A stretch of 21,900 bases of DNA from Rhodobacter sp. (GCA_013824055.1 PNNE01000238.1:1-21900); one strand, 5' to 3'; positions 7,121 through 14,871 are shown, counted from the first letter of the stretch. Notes: a model not told the origin generated them from the letters alone. Translations and numbers: made by a program.

Positions 7121-7611
7121 GTGGGGGCCGCGTCGGGGTTCTTCGCGACATCGGGGTTCAGGGTCATGACCGACCAGTTCAGCGCCCCGGCAATCGTGAC
7201 CCAGGTCAGATAGGGCACGAACAGCAGGCCCGCGATCCAGTCCACCCGCCAGAACGCGACCAGCGTCGCGGCCACACCCAGCCACAGCAGCGACAGCACC
7301 ACCATCCCGCCGCGCAGCCGCCTCAGCCCGAAGAAGACCGGCGTCCACAGGATGTTCAAACCCATCTGCACGGCAAACAGCGCCAGAGCGATCCCCACCG
7401 CAGGGTTCACCCCCGCCTGTCGCGCCACCCGCTCACCCGCCAGGGCAATGCAGATGTAAAGCGTGGTCCAGGCCACCGGGAACAGCCAGTCGGGCGGCGT
7501 CCAGCTTGGCTTGGCAAGGCTGCGATACCACTCGCCAGGCGAAAACATCGCGCCTGTGGCGGCCGAGGGCCCACATGCCAGAAGGAAGACAAGAAACACC
7601 CAGATATCCAT
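7117..7611 (-). CDS. tspO: TspO/MBR family tryptophan-rich sensory protein
   Basis: Five-helix membrane protein of the TspO family (formerly CrtK), found in the outer membrane of Rhodobacter, that binds porphyrins and modulates photopigment gene expression in response to oxygen. The 164 residues contain the conserved KPSWTPPDWLFPVAWTTLY at about 34-52, the ALFAVQMGLNILWTPVFF helix, and five hydrophobic segments. It lies in the same direction as crtI-crtB but 157 bp after crtB, a gap full of inverted repeats, so co-transcription is uncertain. Its stop overlaps the stop of convergent crtC in the shared palindrome CTAG. The Shine-Dalgarno is weak (GGA about 10 bases before ATG 7611). The frame is intact. 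Confidence 0.95.
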   Translation of the reverse strand: MDIWVFLVFLLACGPSAATGAMFSPGEWYRSLAKPSWTPPDWLFPVAWTTLYICIALAGERVARQAGVNPAVGIALALFAVQMGLNILWTPVFFGLRRLRGGMVVLSLLWLGVAATLVAFWRVDWIAGLLFVPYLTWVTIAGALNWSVMTLNPDVAKNPDAAPT

Positions 7612-7667
7612 GACGCCGATCCGTTGAAGTTTGTGCCGGAAAACGCCAGCACTCGCGCCGAGGTTCC

Positions 7668-7711
7668 TTAGAGTCTATCCGACGCAGATAGAAGCGTCGG
7701 ATAGACTCTAA
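7668..7711. repeat. perfect 17-bp inverted repeat between crtB and tspO
   Basis: TTAGAGTCTATCCGACG (7668-7684) is followed after a 10-base loop by its exact reverse complement (7695-7711). It is more AT-rich than its surroundings and lacks a following T-run on either strand, so it is not a typical intrinsic terminator. In the crtB-tspO transcript it would fold into a very stable hairpin 57 bp before tspO. It could be an RNA-processing or attenuation element, or the remnant of a small mobile palindrome. Confidence 0.8.
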
Positions 7712-7724
7712 AGACCTGGTGGTC

Positions 7725-7767
7725 GCCTGTCTTTCGACAAAACCGGAGTCCATTTTTTTGGACAGGC
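7725..7767. repeat. inverted repeat abutting the crtB stop
   Basis: GCCTGTC (7725-7731) and GACAGGC (7761-7767) form a 7-bp inverted repeat around a 29-base spacer that contains a run of seven T. The minus strand immediately after the crtB stop reads GAGCCTGTCCAAAAAAATGG. It looks like the terminal repeat of an insertion sequence with TA target, but I find no second end and no transposase. A weak terminator for crtIB is the other reading. Confidence 0.4.
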
Positions 7768-7768
7768 T

Positions 7769-8779
7769 CTAGCCTGCCGCGCCGCGCCTGTCGCGTGCTT
7801 CCAGCTGGGCCAGGATACCAAGCAATGTCTCCGACCGCTGCGACCTGGGCGAACGTTGGCCCGCGGCCTCGACCAGGAAGGCCACCTCGGGCGCGGCCCT
7901 GGCATGCAGCAGCGCCGGACGCGGCATCACCTGGGTCAGCGCCGCCGACCCCGCCGCCCGGCCCATCAGCGCCAGCTTCTGCCCCCGGCTGGTCCGCGCG
8001 CGGGTCGTCACACTGTCATGTCCGGCCCGCGCCACCTCGGTCCCGATGGCGGCGTAGATATGCCGCGCCGCCGCGATCCCCAGCCGACAATCCGCCGGCA
8101 GCGAGGCTATCCCCGCCCCGGCCCGCCGGTAAAGCTCGTCCGCCACCGCCAGAAGCCGCCGCACCACCCGGGCCAGCGCGGCCGAGGGCCGGGGGTCCGC
8201 CAGGAACCGCTCCACGTCGATCCCGGCTTCGCCCAGCCAGTCCAGGGGCAGGAACAGCCGGCCGGCGCGGGCATCTTCGCCCACGTCCCGGGCAATGTTG
8301 GTCAGCTGCATCGCCAGCCCAAGGTCCGCCGCCCGCGCCAGCGCATCGGGGTCGCGCACCCGCATCAGCACGCACATCATCACCCCGACGCTGGACGCGA
8401 CCCGGGCGCTGTAGGCGTTCAGCTCGGCAAGGCTTGCATAGCGCCGCCCCATCGCGTCCCAGGCCAGCCCTTCCAGCAGCGCATCCGGCAGCGCGCGCGG
8501 CAGGTCAAAGTCCTGGACCACCGCCGCAAAGGCCCGGTCCGAGGGCCGTGCCTCGGGCTTGCCCGCATAGATCAGGTCCAGCCGTTCGCGCAGCCGCAGG
8601 ACCGCGCGGGCCTTGTCCTGCACTTCGTCCACGTCGTCGTCGGCCACCCGGCAAAAGGCATAGAGCGCCAGCGCCGGATCGCGCACCCGCGCCGGCAGCA
8701 GGCGCGAGGCCGCATGGAACGACAGGCTTCCGGTGCGGATCATCGCCCGGCAGGCCGCCATGTCCTGAGGCCCGATCAT
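7769..8779 (-). CDS. crtB: CrtB, 15-cis-phytoene synthase
   Basis: Condenses two geranylgeranyl diphosphates to phytoene, the first committed step of carotenoid synthesis. The 336-residue protein contains both aspartate-rich motifs of squalene/phytoene synthases: RVADDDVDE at about residues 44-52 and LTNIARDVGEDARAGRLFLP starting near 159. The signature SVGVMMCVLM is at 130-139. The start ATG at 8779 overlaps the crtI stop as ATGA, so the two are translationally coupled. The stop TAG falls at the edge of the palindromic crtB-tspO spacer. The frame is intact. Product and substrate flow connect CrtE to CrtI. Confidence 0.96.
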   Translation of the reverse strand: MIGPQDMAACRAMIRTGSLSFHAASRLLPARVRDPALALYAFCRVADDDVDEVQDKARAVLRLRERLDLIYAGKPEARPSDRAFAAVVQDFDLPRALPDALLEGLAWDAMGRRYASLAELNAYSARVASSVGVMMCVLMRVRDPDALARAADLGLAMQLTNIARDVGEDARAGRLFLPLDWLGEAGIDVERFLADPRPSAALARVVRRLLAVADELYRRAGAGIASLPADCRLGIAAARHIYAAIGTEVARAGHDSVTTRARTSRGQKLALMGRAAGSAALTQVMPRPALLHARAAPEVAFLVEAAGQRSPRSQRSETLLGILAQLEARDRRGAAG

Positions 8780-10356
8780 TCCGCCGCCATCCGCAAGGGG
8801 GCCGCCGCCCGGACCGGAGCATCCGGCACCAGCGTCGCCAGCACCTCAGCCGTGCCGATCACCCCCGGCACCCCGGCACCCGGATGCGTGCCCGCGCCTG
8901 CCAGATACAGCCCCGGCAGCTCCTCGGACACGTTGTGCGGCCGGAACCAGGCCGATTGCAGGATGCGCGGCTCCAGCGAGAAGCCAGCCCCGTGCGGCGA
9001 CAGATAGCGGTCGCGGAAGGTGTCGGGCGTGAAGACCAGGCTTTCCGTCACCCGGCCCGTCAGGCCGGGCAGCAGGCGTTCCTCCAGCACTTTCAGCATC
9101 TTCAGGCGATAGGTCTCCTGCATCGCCGTCCAGTCCACCGGGTCCTTGTGGCCCAGATGCGGCACCGGCGACAGGACATAGAAGGTATCGTCCCCCTCGG
9201 GCGCGACGGACGGGTCGGTCACGGAAGGCCGGTGGACATACAGGCTCATGTCCTCGGACAGCTTGCCGGTCTGGAAGATCTCGCGGATATGCTCGCGGTA
9301 GCGCGGGCCGACGACGATCGAATGATGCCCGACCTCGGGCCACATCCCCCTGGTCCCCCTGGTCCCGAAATACCAGACGAACAGGCTCATCGTCCAGCGT
9401 GCGCGCCTCAGCCTGGGCGCGGTCCAGCGCTTGACCGGCTGCTTGCGCAACAGCCGCGTGTAGGTCGTCGCGGGATCGGCGTTCGACACCACCACCTCGG
9501 CCGCCAGCACCCGCCCATCCGCCAGCCGCACGCCCGAGGCGCGGCCCTTGGCGACCAGGATCTCGTCCACTTCGGCATCCTGCACCACGCGGCCGCCCTG
9601 GTCCTTGACCACCCCCGCCATCGCCTCGGCAATCGCCTGCACGCCGCCCATCGCGTAATGGACGCCAAACGCCCGCTCCAGATGGCTGACCAGCGCATAC
9701 ATCGAGGTCACGTGGAACGGATCGCCGCCGATGAACAGGGGATGGAACGACAGCGCAAAGCGCAGGCGTGGATCGCGGACCCGCCGCGCCGCATGGGCAT
9801 GGACCGACCGGTCCGCCCGCAGCATCGCGAACCTGGGCAGGACCTTGAACAGGTCAACCAGCCTGTGCATCGACCTGCGGCCCAGATCCTCGAACCCGAA
9901 CCAGTAGCGCGCCTCGGCGTCCTTCAGGAACTTGCGAAACCCCGCAAGATCGCCCGGCGACAGGCGCGAGACCTCGGCCTCCATCGCCGCATCGCCCGAC
10001 CGCGCGGTAAAGCTGGAGCCGTCCTGCCACAGGATCTTGTAGAACGGGTCCATCGGCACCAGGGTCACGTCCCGGTCGAAGTCGCGCCCGCATGCGCCCC
10101 ACAAGTCGCGCAGGCCCTGCGGCACTGTCACGATGGTCGGCCCCAGGTCGAACCGGTGGCCGCCCTGGCTGATCGACGACCCGCGACCGCCGGGCCGGTC
10201 CAGCCGGTCCACCACCGTCACCTGCCAGCCCTTCGCGCCCAACCGCATCGCCGAGGCGAGGCCGCCAAGCCCCGCGCCAATCACGACGGCCCGCCCGCGG
10301 CCATCCAGTTCAAAGGGCAGCGTATCGACCTGCCCGGACCGAGGATGCTGTGTCAT
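8776..10356 (-). CDS. crtI: CrtI, phytoene desaturase
   Basis: FAD-dependent desaturase that converts phytoene to neurosporene (three desaturations) in Rhodobacter, with lycopene possible if a fourth occurs. The 526-residue product has the N-terminal dinucleotide-binding motif AVVIGAGLGGLASAMRLG at about 23-40 and the C-terminal bacterial phytoene desaturase signature GLYLAGAGTHPGAGVPGV. The frame stays open far upstream to 11106, but the true start is ATG 10356 (MTQHPRSGQV). It lies just downstream of the PpsR-controlled promoter, and conserved sequence begins soon after it. No Shine-Dalgarno is evident; the predicted transcription start is at or beside this ATG. crtB follows with a 4-base overlap. 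The gene is divergent from crtA. Confidence 0.95.
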   Translation of the reverse strand: MTQHPRSGQVDTLPFELDGRGRAVVIGAGLGGLASAMRLGAKGWQVTVVDRLDRPGGRGSSISQGGHRFDLGPTIVTVPQGLRDLWGACGRDFDRDVTLVPMDPFYKILWQDGSSFTARSGDAAMEAEVSRLSPGDLAGFRKFLKDAEARYWFGFEDLGRRSMHRLVDLFKVLPRFAMLRADRSVHAHAARRVRDPRLRFALSFHPLFIGGDPFHVTSMYALVSHLERAFGVHYAMGGVQAIAEAMAGVVKDQGGRVVQDAEVDEILVAKGRASGVRLADGRVLAAEVVVSNADPATTYTRLLRKQPVKRWTAPRLRRARWTMSLFVWYFGTRGTRGMWPEVGHHSIVVGPRYREHIREIFQTGKLSEDMSLYVHRPSVTDPSVAPEGDDTFYVLSPVPHLGHKDPVDWTAMQETYRLKMLKVLEERLLPGLTGRVTESLVFTPDTFRDRYLSPHGAGFSLEPRILQSAWFRPHNVSEELPGLYLAGAGTHPGAGVPGVIGTAEVLATLVPDAPVRAAAPLRMAAE

Positions 10357-10362
10357 TCCGTC

Positions 10363-10390
10363 AGTGTATAGTGTCCACCTGGATTTACAA
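10363..10390 (-). promoter_or_regulatory. crtI promoter with PpsR/CrtJ palindrome
   Basis: TGTCCACCTGGATTTACA at 10372-10389 matches TGT-N12-ACA exactly. On the minus strand -35 TTGTAA (10390-10385) and -10 TACACT (10368-10363) have a 16-base spacer, so the palindrome fills the space between the boxes. The -10 ends seven bases before the crtI ATG at 10356, which implies no or almost no 5' leader. Confidence 0.72.
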
Positions 10391-10447
10391 CTTTGCTTTT
10401 TTGCGCCGGAAAACAGGCTGATTTGACTTCCCTGCGGCTGCATTAAG

Positions 10448-10465
10448 TGTAATCCTGTCCTGACA
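10448..10465 (+). promoter_or_regulatory. PpsR/CrtJ palindrome upstream of crtA
   Basis: TGTAATCCTGTCCTGACA is an exact TGT-N12-ACA site 33 bp before the crtA start and 58 bp from the crtI-proximal site. Cooperative binding of CrtJ to separated sites in control regions of this kind is known from Rhodobacter. I see only a weak crtA promoter (TTGACT at 10423-10428, no clear -10). Confidence 0.72.
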
Positions 10466-10485
10466 CATGCCCCGAGTCCTGGGCC

Positions 10486-10490
10486 GGAGG
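10486..10490 (+). promoter_or_regulatory. Shine-Dalgarno GGAGG that fixes the crtA start
   Basis: GGAGG is followed by eight bases and then ATT at 10499, in frame with the conserved CrtA N-terminus. There is no ATG, GTG or TTG at this distance in frame, so this site argues for initiation at the ATT. Confidence 0.6.
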
Positions 10491-10498
10491 ATCGCACC

Positions 10499-11221
10499 AT
10501 TTCCGTTGCCACGCTCAGCCTGTTCCGTTTCGCGACGCCTGCCAGCCGGCTTTGGGTGATCGCGCAGATGGCGCTTGCGCGGCCGCGGCGGCTCTGGTCC
10601 GGGGCGCAGTTCGTCAAGCTGTGCGGCTCGGGCACCGGCGTCGGCTTCACGCCCCGGCCGAACTGGTCGGTCTGGGCGATCTTCGCCGTCTGGCCGGACG
10701 AGGTGCGCGCGCGCGACCTTATCGCCACGCATCCCGTCATCACCCGCTGGCGTGCCCGTGCCGCCGAAAGCTGGACGGTCTTTCTTGCCCCATACTCGGC
10801 CAGGGGCAGCTGGGCCGGGGTGAACCCGCTGACCGACACCACGGACGCGCAGGCGCACAAGGGCCCGATCGCCGCCCTGACCCGCGCCACCGTGAAACCG
10901 CAGCACGCCCCGGCTTTCTGGAAGCGCGTCCCCGACATCTCGGCCCGCATCGGCGCTGATCCGAACGTGCTGTTCAAGATCGGGATCGGCGAGGTGCCGC
11001 TGCTGCACCAGATCACCTTCTCGATCTGGCCCGACGCCGCCCGCATGGCTGAATTCGCCCGCCACATGGGCCCCCACGCCGCCGCCATGCAGGCCGCGCG
11101 CGACAACGGCTGGTTCGCCGAAGAGCTTTACGCCCGCTTCCACGTCCTTGGCACCCAGGGCAGCTGGAACCAGGTCGACCCCCTTGCCGGGGCCTGGGAC
11201 ACAGAAAGGCACGCCGCATGA
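10499..11221 (+). CDS. crtA: CrtA, spheroidene monooxygenase, apparent ATT start
   Basis: Haem-dependent oxygenase that introduces the C2 keto group, turning spheroidene into red spheroidenone when oxygen is present. Translated from 10499 the 240-residue protein begins (I)SVATLSLFRFATPASRLWV, the expected family N-terminus, and contains KLCGSGTGVGFTPRPN, VLFKIGIGEVPLLHQITFSI and NGWFAEELYARF. The first canonical start in frame is GTG 10556, which would delete 19 conserved residues and has no Shine-Dalgarno. ATT 10499 has GGAGG eight bases upstream. Either ATT is used as a rare start codon or an ATG has been changed by mutation or sequencing error. The stop overlaps the bchI start as ATGA. First gene of the crtA-bchI-bchD-bchO operon. 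Confidence 0.9.
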   Translation: MSVATLSLFRFATPASRLWVIAQMALARPRRLWSGAQFVKLCGSGTGVGFTPRPNWSVWAIFAVWPDEVRARDLIATHPVITRWRARAAESWTVFLAPYSARGSWAGVNPLTDTTDAQAHKGPIAALTRATVKPQHAPAFWKRVPDISARIGADPNVLFKIGIGEVPLLHQITFSIWPDAARMAEFARHMGPHAAAMQAARDNGWFAEELYARFHVLGTQGSWNQVDPLAGAWDTERHAA

Positions 11222-12273
11222 CCGCGCTTCACCGCAACCAGGCCACCCGCCCGCAACCGGCCTCCGGGGCCAAGCCGCCCTTCCCCTTCACCGCCATCGT
11301 CGGCCAGGACGACATGCGCCTGGCGATGATCCTCACTGCCATCGACCCGCTGATTGGCGGCGTCCTGGTGTTCGGCGACCGGGGCACCGGCAAATCCACC
11401 GCCGTCCGGGGCCTTGCGGCCCTCCTCCCCCCGATCCGCGCCGTCCGCGCCTGCCCGGTGAACAGTGCCGACCCCGCGCACTGCCCCGACTGGGCCGGGA
11501 TCACCGACCCGACCATCGTGGAAAAGCCCACACCCGTCGTCGACCTGCCGTTGGGCGTGTCCGAGGACCGCGTCACCGGCGCCCTCGACGTCGAACGCGC
11601 CATCGCCCAGGGGGTGAAGGCCTTCGAGCCCGGCCTCCTCGCCCGCGCCAACCGGGGCTATCTCTACATCGACGAGGTGAACCTGCTGGAAGACCACATC
11701 GTCGACCTCCTTCTCGACGTCGCCCAGTCCGGCGAGAACGTGGTGGAACGCGACGGCCTGTCGATCCGCCACGCCGCCCGCTTCGTCCTTGTCGGCTCTG
11801 GCAACCCCGAGGAAGGCGACCTGCGCCCGCAACTGCTCGACCGCTTCGGCCTGTCGGTCCAGGTCCGCTCGCCCCGTGACATCGCCACCCGCGTCGAGGT
11901 CGTCCTGCGGCGTGAGGCCTACGAATCCGACCCCTTCGCCTTTGCCGCCAACTACGGCAAGGCCGAGGCAGACCTCCGCGCCGCCATCCTTGCCGCCCGC
12001 GCTGCCCTGCCCAAGGTCAAGACGCCCCGCGCGGTCCTGGAGGACTGCGCCGCCCTTTGCATCGCGCTTGGCTCCGATGGTGTCCGTGGCGAGTTGACCC
12101 TGCTGCGCGCCGCCCGTGCCTTGGCCGCCAGCGAAGCGACCGCGCAAGCCAGCCGCGACCACCTGCGCCGCATCGCCGCGATGTCGCTTGGCCACCGCCT
12201 CCGCCGCGACCCGCTGGATGAGGCCGGAGCCTCAGACCGGGTCTCCCGTGCCGTCAGCGAAACGCTCGCCTGA
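11218..12273 (+). CDS. bchI: BchI, magnesium chelatase AAA+ ATPase subunit
   Basis: ATPase motor of the BchHDI magnesium chelatase, which inserts Mg2+ into protoporphyrin IX. The 351-residue protein has the Walker A motif GDRGTGKST at residues 53-61, the ChlI/BchI insert ACPVNSADPAHCPDW at about 78-92, Walker B GYLYIDEVNLL at 147-157, and the sensor/arginine-finger segment GSGNPEEGDLRPQLLDRFGL. Length and motifs are normal. The start overlaps the crtA stop (ATGA), and the stop TGA shares its last base with the bchD ATG (TGATG), so chelatase subunits are made by coupled translation. The gene is intact. BchH, the porphyrin-binding subunit, is not in the window and is expected downstream of bchF. 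Confidence 0.97.
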   Translation: MTALHRNQATRPQPASGAKPPFPFTAIVGQDDMRLAMILTAIDPLIGGVLVFGDRGTGKSTAVRGLAALLPPIRAVRACPVNSADPAHCPDWAGITDPTIVEKPTPVVDLPLGVSEDRVTGALDVERAIAQGVKAFEPGLLARANRGYLYIDEVNLLEDHIVDLLLDVAQSGENVVERDGLSIRHAARFVLVGSGNPEEGDLRPQLLDRFGLSVQVRSPRDIATRVEVVLRREAYESDPFAFAANYGKAEADLRAAILAARAALPKVKTPRAVLEDCAALCIALGSDGVRGELTLLRAARALAASEATAQASRDHLRRIAAMSLGHRLRRDPLDEAGASDRVSRAVSETLA

Positions 12274-13924
12274 TGACCTGGGCGCGCCTCGACCTCGCGT
12301 TGCGCGTCCTTGCCGTCGATCCGGTCGGCCTTGGCGGCCTCTGGCTCCGCTCTCGCGCTGGTCCGGTCCGCGACATCGCCACCACCGCCCTTGCCGCCAC
12401 CCCCTTCGATCGCCCGCAACGCCGCCTCTCGGCCGCAATCGACGACCTCGCCCTGCTGGGGGGCCCCGATCCCGTGGCCACCCTCGCGCAGGGCCGCCCG
12501 GTCCGGCGCCCCGGCCTCTTGTCCGAGCCCGCCCTTCTTGTCCTGCCGATGGCCGAATCCGCCCCTGCTTCGCTTGCCGCACGTCTTGCGCAGGCTCTCG
12601 ACACCGGCCACCACGCCCTCGTCGCCCTGGATGAGGCTGCCGAGGATGGCGAGGGCCTCCCGAGCAACCTCTCCGACCGCCTCGGGCTGTTCCTGAGCCT
12701 CGACAGCGAACGCGCGCCCCGGAAACTCCCCCGCCCCATCGGCCCCCGCACCCTGCGGAAAGCCCGCGCGGTCTACCCCCTCGTCGTCATGCCCCTCGAC
12801 CTGACCCAAGCCCTCGCCACCCTTGCCGCCCGCCTTGGCATCACGTCCACGCGAGCCCTCCTCACCACCCGCCGCGCCGCCCGCGCCATCGCGGCCCTCG
12901 ACGGTCGCCTGACCGTGACCGAGGACGACCTTGTCCTGGCGGCAGAACTCGGCCTTGCCCACCGCGCCCTGCCCGAGACAGAGGCAGCGCCTGACCAGCC
13001 CCCTGACCCCCCGCCCCCGGATCAGCCCGACACCCCGGACTCCCAGCCCGAAGAGCTGGACCTTCAATCCCTCGCCGAGCTTTTGATCGAGGCCGCGCAG
13101 GCCGCCCTTCCCCCCGACATCCTGGCCAAACTGCAAGCCGACCGCGCCAACCGCGCTGCACGGGGCGCCTCCGGCACCGGTGCCGCGAAAGCCGGCAACC
13201 GCCGTGGCCGCCCGCTTCCCTCGCGCCCCGGCCGCCCCGATGGCCGCTCCCGCATCGACCTCGTGGCGACGCTGCGGCAAGCCGCCCCCTGGCAGGTCCT
13301 GCGCAAACGCAGCGACACCCGCGACCGCGCCCTGATCGTCCACCGCTCCGACCTGCGGCTCAAGCGGTACCGGCAGGTCTCCGACCGGGTCCTGATCTTC
13401 GTGGTCGACGCCTCCGGCTCTGCCGCGATGGCCCGCCTTGGCGAAGCCAAGGGCGCCGTGGAACTGATGCTCGCCCAGGCCTACAGCCGTCGCGACCATG
13501 TGGCCCTCGTCGTCCTGCGCGGACTACAGGCCGAGTTGATCCTCCCCCCCACCCGCAGCCTTGTGACCACCAAGGCCCGGCTGCGCGGCCTTCCGGGGGG
13601 CGGCGGCACCCCTCTTGCCTCGGGTCTTGGCCTTGCGCTGGACTGCGCGCTGCGCGCCCGCCGTCAGGGAATGACACCCTCCCTCGCGCTTCTCACCGAT
13701 GGCCGCGCCAACATCGCGCTGAACGGCCAGCCCGACCGCGCCCAGGCGCAAGCCGATAGCGAACGGATCGCCACCGCCATCCGCGCCGCCGGGATCGCCG
13801 CCGTCACGCTGGATGTCGCCAACCGCCCGCAACCGGCGCTGGCCCAGCTTTCGCAGATCATGACAGCCGCTATGTTCCGCTTCCCCGCGCCGACGCCCGG
13901 GCGATCGCCGCAACACTGGCCTGA
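12273..13924 (+). pseudogene. bchD: BchD, magnesium chelatase subunit D, with a one-base frameshift near its end
   Basis: Platform subunit of magnesium chelatase: an N-terminal degenerate AAA+ domain (about 1-230), an acidic proline-rich linker (about 234-262, with PPDPPPPDQPDTPD), and a C-terminal von Willebrand A/integrin-I domain with the metal-ion-dependent adhesion motif DASGS at 379-383. The frame is right up to LSQIM at about 13862. It then reads through bchD's own stop into bchO, giving an artificial 850-codon ORF. In the alternative frame the expected ending SRYVPLPRADARAIAATLA is followed by TGA at 13922-13924. One missing base between 13860 and 13864 (for example ATGACAG for ATGAACAG) explains it. 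Repaired length is about 550 residues, normal for the family. As written, only the last twenty residues are lost and BchO is fused on. Confidence 0.9.
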
Positions 13925-13925
13925 C

Positions 13926-14825
13926 ATGACCCCCGCCGCCCTGCCCCCGGACTGGCCCTTCAAGGCCCAATCGAGCCTGATTTCCACAGGCCGCCAGCGC
14001 TTCTGGGTGGCCGACACCGGCCCACCCGCACAGTCCGGGGACGCGCCGACGCTGCTTCTCCTTCACGGCACCGGAGCCTCGGGCCACAGCTTCCGCCGCA
14101 CCATCCCTGGCCTGAGCCGGACCTGCCGCACCATCACCCCCGACCTTCCCGGCCACGGTTGCTCGGCCACGGGCTTCTCCGGCCGCCTTGGGCTGGACGC
14201 GATGGCGGCGGACCTCTGGACCCTGTGCGACACGCTGCAAGTCCAGCCCAAGGCCATCATCGGCCACTCTGCCGGGGCTGCCATCGGCCTGCGCATGGCC
14301 GAGCTTCGCCCCGTCGCCCAGATCATCGGCATCAACGCCGCGCTGGGGGAATTCGACGGCGCCGCCGCCTTCCTGTTCCCGATCCTGGCCAAGGGCCTTG
14401 CGACCCTGCCCTTCGCCGCCTCGGCCATCACCGGCTTCTTCGGCCGCCCCGGCACTGTCGAACGCATCCTGACCGGCACCGGCTCTCCGCTCGACCCGGA
14501 GGGCCGCGCGCAATACCTGCGCCTGGTCCGCGACCCCGACCACGTGACAGGGGCCTTGGGCATGATGGCCGACTGGCGGCTGCAGGGCCTGCTGAACCGC
14601 CTGCCCCAGACCAAGGCGCACGTCACGCTGATCGCCTCGGAAGGCGACCGCGCCGTCCCGGCACAGGTCTCCATCGACGCAGGCCGCCGCATTCCCGGCG
14701 CAAGGCTGCACCTTGTGCCGAAGCTCGGCCACCTGGCGCATGAAGAGACCGAGGACGGGCTTTCGGCCCTGATCCTGGAAGTTCTCAAGCCCGACGGATC
14801 AACCGCGACCCCGCCCCGGACTTGA
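13926..14825 (+). CDS. bchO: BchO, alpha/beta hydrolase of the magnesium chelatase operon
   Basis: Alpha/beta-hydrolase protein that accompanies bchI and bchD in purple bacteria. Its exact role, linked to magnesium protoporphyrin formation, is not established. The 299-residue product starts MTPAALPPDWPFKAQSS and has the oxyanion segment LLLLHGTG at 43-50, the nucleophile elbow GHSAGA with Ser115, and a C-terminal GHLAHEE that supplies the catalytic histidine. The start at 13926 is one base after the restored bchD stop (TGA-C-ATG). There is no Shine-Dalgarno, which suggests coupling. As the sequence stands the preceding frameshift places it in one ORF with bchD; I treat it as a separate gene because both ends match family ends. 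Its stop lies inside the left arm of a large palindrome. Confidence 0.9.
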   Translation: MTPAALPPDWPFKAQSSLISTGRQRFWVADTGPPAQSGDAPTLLLLHGTGASGHSFRRTIPGLSRTCRTITPDLPGHGCSATGFSGRLGLDAMAADLWTLCDTLQVQPKAIIGHSAGAAIGLRMAELRPVAQIIGINAALGEFDGAAAFLFPILAKGLATLPFAASAITGFFGRPGTVERILTGTGSPLDPEGRAQYLRLVRDPDHVTGALGMMADWRLQGLLNRLPQTKAHVTLIASEGDRAVPAQVSIDAGRRIPGARLHLVPKLGHLAHEETEDGLSALILEVLKPDGSTATPPRT

Positions 14826-14871
14826 TCCGGGGCCTCTTGGGTGACGGGAGGCCCCGGATCAAGTCCGGGGC
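14813..14871. repeat. perfect 24-bp inverted repeat between bchO and idi, probable bidirectional terminator
   Basis: The 24 bases 14813-14836 (core CCCCGGACTTGATCCGGGG) are repeated exactly in inverse at 14848-14871, with an 11-base loop. The left arm contains the bchO stop codon (14823-14825). It sits between convergent bchO and idi and would form a very stable hairpin in both transcripts, with no T-run. The core resembles the palindromic intergenic repeats scattered in many Rhodobacterales genomes (from general knowledge, not searched). Likely both a dispersed repeat and a transcript 3' end. Confidence 0.8.

Noticed and set aside
8776..11106. 776-residue CrtI with a long N-terminal extension
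   Set aside because: The extension is an antisense shadow of crtA and the control region; family homology starts at 10356.
12273..14825. Single 850-residue BchD-BchO fusion protein
   Set aside because: The frame at the junction loses the conserved BchD end; the correct end and stop exist in another frame one base before the bchO ATG. Two genes with a one-base deletion explain the ORF better.
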